Source: an uncultured Dorea sp. (GTDB lineage: Bacteria > Bacillota_A > Clostridia > Lachnospirales > Lachnospiraceae). From it: 12,077 bases of DNA. A program made the translations under genes and the position numbers. This document shows, piece after piece, positions 7,068 to 12,077 of the stretch. The notes under the pieces are model-generated. The model ran no database searches. It was given only the letters and a program-made list of their open reading frames with translations, and was not told where the DNA came from. The stretch is taken from assembly GCA_948468495.1 (NCBI GenBank), contig CAOKJI010000015.1:1-12077 (forward strand), in the 5' to 3' direction. The first letter of the stretch is position 1, and each line of letters opens with the position of its first letter.

Positions 7068-7586
7068 ATGAAGCTTACAACCAGAGAGGTTGCTGTGTTT
7101 GGAATGCTGGGAGCGCTGATGTATGCTTCAAAGGTTCTAATGGAGATGGCGCCGAATATACATTTACTCGGCGTGTTTATTGTGGCATTTACAGTAGTTT
7201 ATCGCAGAAAAGCTTTATATCCTATCTATATATATGTGATATTGTGCGGAATTTTTGGCGGATTTTCTGCCTGGTGGATTCCGTATCTATATGTCTGGAC
7301 GATTCTATGGGGCTGGGTTATGCTTCTTCCGGAGAATCTTCCGGCGAAGATACGGCCTCTTGTATATATGGCGGTTTCCGCGGCTCATGGTTTTTTATTT
7401 GGCACATTGTATGCTCCGGCGCAGGCGTTATTGTTTGGGATGGATTTTAAGGGAATGACGGCGTGGATTATTGCGGGGCTTCCCTGGGACTGTATCCATG
7501 GAATCAGTAATTTTTTCTGCGGAGTTTTAATCGTGCCGGTTATTACCATTTTAAGGCTGATAGAAAAGAGCGGACAGAACCGTTAA
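7068..7586 (+). CDS. ECF transporter S component, predicted to take up cobalamin or a corrinoid precursor
   Basis: The 172-residue protein is almost wholly hydrophobic, with about six membrane segments (roughly 8-25, 31-46, 51-67, 70-87, 97-118 and 131-162, the last possibly two) and a basic N-terminus MKLTTR. Size and layout match substrate-binding S components of energy-coupling-factor vitamin transporters. The GMLGALMYASK stretch near the start fits the alanine/small-residue face that docks on EcfT. No EcfA or EcfT gene is present, so it would use a shared energizing module encoded elsewhere (group II ECF). Substrate assignment rests on the riboswitch upstream and the DUF4430 partner. Cobalamin (CbrT-like) or alpha-ribazole (CblT-like) are the main options. 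Its ATG lies 2 nt after the lipoprotein stop with only a weak site (AAGG, 7051-7054), which suggests translational coupling. Confidence 0.8.
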   Translation: MKLTTREVAVFGMLGALMYASKVLMEMAPNIHLLGVFIVAFTVVYRRKALYPIYIYVILCGIFGGFSAWWIPYLYVWTILWGWVMLLPENLPAKIRPLVYMAVSAAHGFLFGTLYAPAQALLFGMDFKGMTAWIIAGLPWDCIHGISNFFCGVLIVPVITILRLIEKSGQNR

Positions 7587-7590
7587 AAAA

Positions 7591-7670
7591 ATCTTAAGAA
7601 GTTCTTTTGGATTTCTTTCGGAAAGGCATTTTGGTTAAGGAATTATTAAGAGGCTTCGATGTTTCTTAAG
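7591..7670. promoter_or_regulatory. Cluster of 11-bp-phased direct repeats, candidate response-regulator sites
   Basis: ATCTT (7591), TTCTT (7602) and TTCTT (7613) recur at exactly 11 bp. Further on, GTTAAG-N5-ATTAAG (7634-7650) is another 11-bp-phased pair that differs by one base per half from the CiaR consensus TTTAAG-N5-TTTAAG of streptococci. TTTCTTAAG (7662-7670) is a further copy of the core. The first block contains the 15-mer TCTTAAGAAGTTCTT also found upstream of tcdA. An OmpR/PhoB-family regulator is the natural candidate, but none is encoded here. No terminator is apparent after the S-component gene. Confidence 0.45.
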
Positions 7671-7700
7671 CTGACAGGGATAGGAAATTGCATAATTATG

Positions 7701-7709
7701 TGGTAAAAT
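7701..7709 (+). promoter_or_regulatory. Extended -10 promoter element of the YiiX-like gene
   Basis: TGGTAAAAT (7701-7709) is an extended -10 (TGN followed by TAAAAT). No good -35 is present at the expected distance, which fits an activator-dependent or extended-10 promoter. It lies 52 nt before the start codon and downstream of the phased repeats. Confidence 0.45.
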
Positions 7710-7761
7710 GTATTTACTGTAATAAAAAGGCATCTTTGGCTGGAGAGAAAAGGAATGACAC

Positions 7762-8316
7762 ATGAAAACAATTTATATTCTTTTGACAAAATCAGATTCA
7801 ATATTATCCAGGATTATTCACTTTATAACAATGGATTCTTATACACATGTTTCCATTGCTTTTGATGAGAATCTGGAACAGCTCTATAGTTCTTCGCGGA
7901 AGAATGGACGTACGGTTCTGCCGGCAGGTCCCTGTATGGAACAGATTAGCTGCGGTTATTACCGGAAGCATGCTTCAAGGATTCCCTGTCTGCTCTATGA
8001 ACTTCAGGTTGATGAGGAAATCTATTTTCAGGTGAAAAGAGAGGTACAGAGGATTATAGAGAATTCTGAAGAATATCATTATAATATATTTGGTCTTCTG
8101 TTGTGTCAGTTTAATATTCCCTATCACCGGAAACGGCATTATTTCTGCTCGCAGTTTGTGAGCGAGGTATTGGATAGGAGCGGCGCGCTGAAGCTGCCGA
8201 AGGATACTTCGCTGATGAAGCCCAGCGACTATATGTGTCTTCCAGAGTTGAGCTACCGGTTTCAGGGCCGGCTGTGGGATCTTGTCATACGGCAGGGAAC
8301 CATGGCGGTGATGTAG
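7762..8316 (+). CDS. YiiX-like permuted papain-fold (NlpC/P60 superfamily) hydrolase
   Basis: The 184-residue protein carries the order of active-site elements seen in circularly permuted NlpC/P60 proteins (YiiX/C92 type). A histidine comes early in THVSIAFD (H29), and the cysteine comes late in YFCSQFVSEVL (C129). A conserved tail MKPSDYMCLPEL follows. There is no signal peptide or membrane segment, so it is probably cytoplasmic. Members of this superfamily act as amidases, thioesterases or acyltransferases; the substrate here cannot be read from the sequence. AAAAGGA (7748-7754) precedes the ATG by 7 nt. It is preceded by its own regulatory region. The last residues (after about position 176) overlap the point where the RpiR-like reading frame opens, so the original boundary between the two genes may have been disturbed. 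Confidence 0.75.
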   Translation: MKTIYILLTKSDSILSRIIHFITMDSYTHVSIAFDENLEQLYSSSRKNGRTVLPAGPCMEQISCGYYRKHASRIPCLLYELQVDEEIYFQVKREVQRIIENSEEYHYNIFGLLLCQFNIPYHRKRHYFCSQFVSEVLDRSGALKLPKDTSLMKPSDYMCLPELSYRFQGRLWDLVIRQGTMAVM

Positions 8317-8365
8317 AAAAGACGCAACGCGTTACATATTAGCGAATCTGGATAAGGTTCCAGGA

Positions 8366-9145
8366 ATGACTTCCGGCGAGCTGGCGCGGGCGGCATTTAC
8401 CAGCAAGGCGACGGTAGTGCGCCTCAGCCAGAAGCTAGGGCTTGCGGGATATCAGGAATTTCGTTTAAAGCTGGTGGAAGAGATAAATCAGAAAAACAGA
8501 CTTGCCCAGATGCTGGAGAGTGAACCGATTCATGGTAACAGTTCTTATTCGGATATTATCAATACGCTTCCGGGGCTTTATGATAAGGCGGTAACCAATA
8601 CCCGCCTTGCTCTTGACAAGAATAGTATGAACCGGATTAATAATGTATTGCAGAGTGCGGAGTGTATTGATATTTACGGCGCTGGAATCAGCTATATTCT
8701 GGCTCAGTCGGCGGCTTTTAAATTTGCCACATTGGGCGTGGAGTGTTCCGCTTACGAGAGTATTAACGGACATTATCTGGCGGCAAGAAAGAATAAGAAG
8801 ACGATTGCATTCTTAATCAGTTTCACAGGGGCGAACCGGACGATGATTCGGGCGGCCAGATATCTGCGCGAGGCGACGAATAATTATGTGGTGGGAATTA
8901 TGGGGCCGCATAATCAGGTTATCCGGAAGTGGTGCCATGAGGTTGTAGAGGTTCCTAACAGAGATTCTTTGCTGAGCCTGGATGTGATTACATCATTTTC
9001 AGCAGTAACCTATGTTTTGGATATTTTCTTTTCGCTGCTCTTATCAAGGCGTTATGGAGAACATGCGAAGTCGTCTTTGGAGATGCTGCTGCATGTTGGC
9101 CTGCTTTTGAATAAAACGGATTCTGATATGGGCAGGGAAGAGTAA
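8366..9145 (+). CDS. RpiR/MurR-family transcriptional regulator with a truncated or damaged 5' end
   Basis: The protein has an N-terminal helix-turn-helix segment (TSGELARAAFTSKATVVRL and RLSQKLGLAGYQEF at about 2-34) and a SIS sugar-phosphate-binding domain (about 90-225, with IYGAGISYILAQSAA and LISFTGANRTMI). RpiR proteins sense phosphosugars and control sugar-catabolism genes; the PTS and 6-phospho-glycosidase genes behind it are the likely targets. The ATG at 8366 with weak AAGG (8354-8357) gives 259 residues, but the DNA-binding domain then lacks its first helix. The same frame is open upstream from 8312 and encodes TRYILANLDKVPG, exactly the missing conserved part, yet no ATG, GTG or TTG occurs there. 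The gene may be 5'-degraded by a frameshift or deletion, may use an unusual start, or may make a shortened protein. A 30-nt gap leads to the terminator below. Confidence 0.7.
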   Translation: MTSGELARAAFTSKATVVRLSQKLGLAGYQEFRLKLVEEINQKNRLAQMLESEPIHGNSSYSDIINTLPGLYDKAVTNTRLALDKNSMNRINNVLQSAECIDIYGAGISYILAQSAAFKFATLGVECSAYESINGHYLAARKNKKTIAFLISFTGANRTMIRAARYLREATNNYVVGIMGPHNQVIRKWCHEVVEVPNRDSLLSLDVITSFSAVTYVLDIFFSLLLSRRYGEHAKSSLEMLLHVGLLLNKTDSDMGREE

Positions 9146-9180
9146 AAATACGGAATTACAAACGCATATTATGTTATGCT

Positions 9181-9237
9181 GAACCGCTGTTTCAGAGACA
9201 GCGGTTCTTTTTTCGCTTTTTTTGGAACAGCGGTTCT
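9181..9237 (+). terminator. Intrinsic terminator with a second, alternative 3' arm
   Basis: GAACCGCTGT (9181-9190) pairs perfectly with ACAGCGGTTC (9198-9207), followed by six T residues (9208-9213), a typical terminator after the regulator gene. The 3' arm is repeated: ACAGCGGTTCT occurs at both 9198-9208 and 9227-9237. The 5' arm could therefore pair instead with the second copy (11 bp with AACAGCGGTTC, 9226-9236), giving a longer hairpin without a good T-tract. It may be an attenuator or simply a duplicated terminator arm. Confidence 0.8.
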
Positions 9238-9253
9238 ATTGCTTTCCGGGACA

Positions 9254-9283
9254 TTGAGGCAGGGATATGACGCGTGTTATAGT
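9254..9283 (+). promoter_or_regulatory. Promoter of the EIIB-GH1-rpiB operon
   Basis: TTGAGG (9254-9259) and TATAGT (9278-9283) are spaced by 18 bp, and TG at 9275-9276 makes an extended -10. It lies about 45 nt before the EIIB start and downstream of the terminator, so the sugar genes can be transcribed separately from the regulator. No clear CcpA site is seen. Confidence 0.5.
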
Positions 9284-9328
9284 TGGTTCAACAAAAGGAA
9301 ATACCATAAAAATGAGGAGGAAAAACAG

Positions 9329-9619
9329 ATGGGAAAGTATCAGGCGCTGGCAGAAGAAATCGTGAAGAACGTCGGCGGTAAAGACAATGTTGCAGGACTG
9401 GTTCACTGCATTACAAGGCTTCGGTTTACATTGAAAGACGAGGGGATTGCAAAGGACCAGGTACTGAAGGACATGGAAGGCGTTGTGACCGTTATGAAGA
9501 GCGGCGGGCAGTATCAGGTGGTCATTGGAAATCATGTGCCGGAAGTATTTGAGGATGTAATGGCGCTTCTGGATTTGAAAGAAGGGGCGGCAGACAGGTC
9601 AATGCAGGAGACGAATTGA
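9329..9619 (+). CDS. Stand-alone PTS EIIB domain, beta-glucoside/glucose family
   Basis: The 96-residue protein is a complete EIIB domain of the glucose/beta-glucoside PTS superfamily. Its phosphorylated cysteine is C27 in HCITRLRF, and KSGGQYQVVIGNHVPEVF (57-74) is the second conserved block. It would carry phosphate from a EIIA domain to the sugar during uptake. Usually this domain is fused to a membrane EIIC of about 350 residues and often a EIIA; here the frame stops after a short linker (GAADRSMQETN) and no EIIC sequence follows in any frame before the next gene. Either an EIIC is supplied from elsewhere or this is the remnant of a larger transporter. GAGGAGG (9314-9320) lies 8 nt before the ATG, so translation looks efficient. 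Longer in-frame starts (for example 9176) run through the terminator and were rejected. Confidence 0.85.
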   Translation: MGKYQALAEEIVKNVGGKDNVAGLVHCITRLRFTLKDEGIAKDQVLKDMEGVVTVMKSGGQYQVVIGNHVPEVFEDVMALLDLKEGAADRSMQETN

Positions 9620-9634
9620 TTCATATGTAATATA

Positions 9635-9682
9635 ACTCCGGGCACTCCATAGCAGGCACAGCGGGGCGCCCCGGGGTGTTTT
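9635..9682 (+). terminator. Possible terminator or attenuator between EIIB and the GH1 gene
   Basis: ACTCCGGGC (9635-9643) can pair with GCCCCGGGGT (9668-9677) with one bulged C, and TTTT follows at 9679-9682. The inner part also holds the perfect palindrome CGGGGCGCCCCG (9662-9673). A second small hairpin, ACGCC (9711-9715) with GGCGT (9721-9725) followed by GTTTT, lies just before the next ribosome-binding site. These structures could reduce read-through or stabilise the transcript. Confidence 0.4.
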
Positions 9683-9735
9683 GCATGGCGGGCAAAGCGC
9701 CTGCAGAGGGACGCCTTTATGGCGTGTTTTGATGA

Positions 9736-11184
<1,449 letters not shown>

Positions 11185-11216
11185 AATCTTTTCTTCAGAA
11201 AGGGGAATAATTAATC

Positions 11217-11672
11217 ATGAAAATCGGTATTGGAAATGACCATGCGGCGGTAGATATGAAGAACGAAATTAAGGCGTATCTGGAAGAGAAAGGTCACGAA
11301 GTGGTAAATTTTGGAACAGATACCAGTGAGAGCTGTAACTACCCGGAATACGGTGAGAAAGTCGGCGTGGCAGTTGCGGGAGGCGATGTTGATTTGGGCG
11401 TCTTAATCTGCGGGACGGGCGTAGGTATCTCAATGGCAGCGAATAAGGTAGAGGGAGTCAGGGCTGTTGTGTGCAGCGAGCCATATTCGGCAAAGCTCTC
11501 CAGAGAGCATAATAACAGTAATATTCTTGCATTCGGCGCGAGAGTAATCGGAGTCGAGATGGCGAAGATGATTGTGGACGCCTGGCTGGACGCGGAATTT
11601 ATGGGCGGCAAACATGGTAAGAGGGTTGATATGATTATGGATATTGAAAAAAGAAAGCTCCATGGGAAATAG
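11217..11672 (+). CDS. rpiB: Ribose-5-phosphate isomerase B (RpiB/LacAB family)
   Basis: RpiB interconverts ribose 5-phosphate and ribulose 5-phosphate in the cytoplasm, and relatives isomerise allose 6-phosphate or galactose 6-phosphate. The 151-residue protein shows the full signature: IGNDHAA at 5-11 (D8, H9), C65 as the enolisation cysteine in ICGTGVGISMAANK, and H99 in SREHNN, followed by ILAFGARVIG. Length is normal. AGAAAGGGGA (11197-11206) precedes the ATG by 10 nt. It is the last gene of the sugar operon, directly before a strong terminator. Its place behind a 6-phospho-beta-glucosidase is not explained by glucose 6-phosphate metabolism, so it may act on a different sugar phosphate released from the transported glycoside; this is inference. 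Similarity is to RpiB proper more than to LacA or LacB. Confidence 0.9.
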   Translation: MKIGIGNDHAAVDMKNEIKAYLEEKGHEVVNFGTDTSESCNYPEYGEKVGVAVAGGDVDLGVLICGTGVGISMAANKVEGVRAVVCSEPYSAKLSREHNNSNILAFGARVIGVEMAKMIVDAWLDAEFMGGKHGKRVDMIMDIEKRKLHGK

Positions 11673-11678
11673 AAGCGG

Positions 11679-11718
11679 AAACGGCTGTGAGGGATACATA
11701 ATCCGGCACAGCCGTTTT
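11679..11718 (+). terminator. Intrinsic terminator of the sugar operon, between convergent genes
   Basis: AAACGGCTGTG (11679-11689) pairs perfectly with CACAGCCGTTT (11707-11717). An inner helix, GGAT (11692-11695) with ATCC (11701-11704), tightens the loop. TTTT at 11715-11718 follows on the + strand. It begins 6 nt after the rpiB stop. It also lies beyond the end of the minus-strand gene and may serve both, though the minus-strand T-tract is weak. Confidence 0.85.
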
Positions 11719-11742
11719 GCTATTATTATAGTAGGAAATTAA

Positions 11743-12077
11743 TTACCGCTTTAACTGGGGAACATAACTTCGGCAGGATTCAATACTGCCCTTTACAAAG
11801 GCGCCTTTCTTCAGTGGGAGAAGCTGCTCTCCTGTAAGCTGAAATACAAAGAAACGCTCGGATTCGAAGGTTCCGCGGATATCATTCTTGCGAAGGTCAA
11901 CACCGGCGGCGCCGTCTTTGTAGGAGCGGATGCGGTTTCCTTCAATGGTAATAACATACTCAAAGCCCTTGCCATGATAGGTATCGTGAAATTGCCTGAC
12001 AGCAGCGCTTTTCTTCTTAGTAATATTGATAAATGAAGCGACAATAGCGGCAAGGCATCCGAGACCGACAATAGCGA
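11743..12077 (-). CDS. YcxB-like membrane protein, C-terminal part only (start outside window)
   Basis: On the minus strand an uninterrupted frame runs from the right edge (first complete codon at 12075) to the TAA stop at 11745-11743, giving 110 residues. It starts within a hydrophobic helix (IVGLGCLAAIVASFIN) followed by a basic TKKK, a membrane anchor facing the cytoplasm. The soluble part reads like the YcxB-like domain: an ITIEGNRIRSY strand, LRKNDIRGTFES, a strand FFVFQL, then LLPLKKGAFVKG, corresponding to the family's usual 'iiPkraF' motif. YcxB-like proteins are common and uncharacterised in Firmicutes, with a bacterial PH-like fold proposed. It points toward the rpiB terminator. The N-terminal half is missing because of the window edge, so neither its start nor regulation can be seen. 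Confidence 0.75.
   Translation of the reverse strand, partial: AIVGLGCLAAIVASFINITKKKSAAVRQFHDTYHGKGFEYVITIEGNRIRSYKDGAAGVDLRKNDIRGTFESERFFVFQLTGEQLLPLKKGAFVKGSIESCRSYVPQLKR

Noticed and set aside
7013..7450. Alternative frame inside the lipoprotein and S-component genes
   Set aside because: It is a shadow frame with no family resemblance, entirely overlapped by two well-supported genes.
8326..8333. Palindrome AACGCGTT before the RpiR gene as a CcpA or RpiR operator
   Set aside because: The flanks do not fit the CcpA consensus, and the site lies within the open frame that encodes RpiR-like residues.
9176..9328. N-terminal extension of the EIIB protein from 9176
   Set aside because: It reads through the terminator hairpin and its T-tract; the strong GAGGAGG site points to 9329.
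11811..12071. Minus-strand frame of 86 residues at the right edge
   Set aside because: It is a shadow of the YcxB-like frame, which is longer, open to the edge, and matches a known domain pattern.

Overview
The window looks like chromosome from an anaerobic Firmicute, most likely a Lachnospiraceae-type clostridium. The reasons are strong purine-rich AGGAG-type ribosome-binding sites, a moderate base composition, an [FeFe]-hydrogenase maturase (HydE), lipobox lipoproteins, a vitamin-type ECF transporter S component and a PTS sugar operon. All genes run on the + strand except a partial one at the right edge. No insertion sequence, CRISPR array or rRNA gene was seen.

Left edge (1-446): the T-arm and acceptor tail of a tRNA-like sequence, two pairs of 11-bp direct repeats, a strong intrinsic terminator, and then about 290 bases without a gene that hold an inverted repeat and promoter elements. 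Region A (447-6264): tcdA (tRNA t6A dehydratase), then a tight run of a divergent IlvD/Edd-family dehydratase, hydE (4 nt later) and a large, internally duplicated lipoprotein (18 nt later). The IlvD-like protein lacks two of the residues that normally hold the catalytic magnesium, which makes it the most enigmatic enzyme here.

Region B (6287-7586): a well-formed promoter feeds directly into a cobalamin riboswitch. The riboswitch precedes a DUF4430 (transcobalamin-C-terminal-like) lipoprotein and an ECF S component, separated by 2 nt. Together they make a plausible corrinoid-uptake module in which a surface lipoprotein feeds a membrane S component. Region C (7587-8316): an intergenic region with 11-bp-phased direct repeats, sharing a 15-mer with the tcdA upstream region, precedes a permuted NlpC/P60 (YiiX-like) protein.

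Region D (8312-11718): a sugar-phosphate operon made of an RpiR-family regulator with a damaged or unclear 5' end, a terminator with a duplicated 3' arm, a stand-alone PTS EIIB domain, a GH1 6-phospho-beta-glucosidase and RpiB. It ends in an intrinsic terminator. A partial minus-strand gene (11743-12077) converges on that terminator and encodes a YcxB-like membrane protein.
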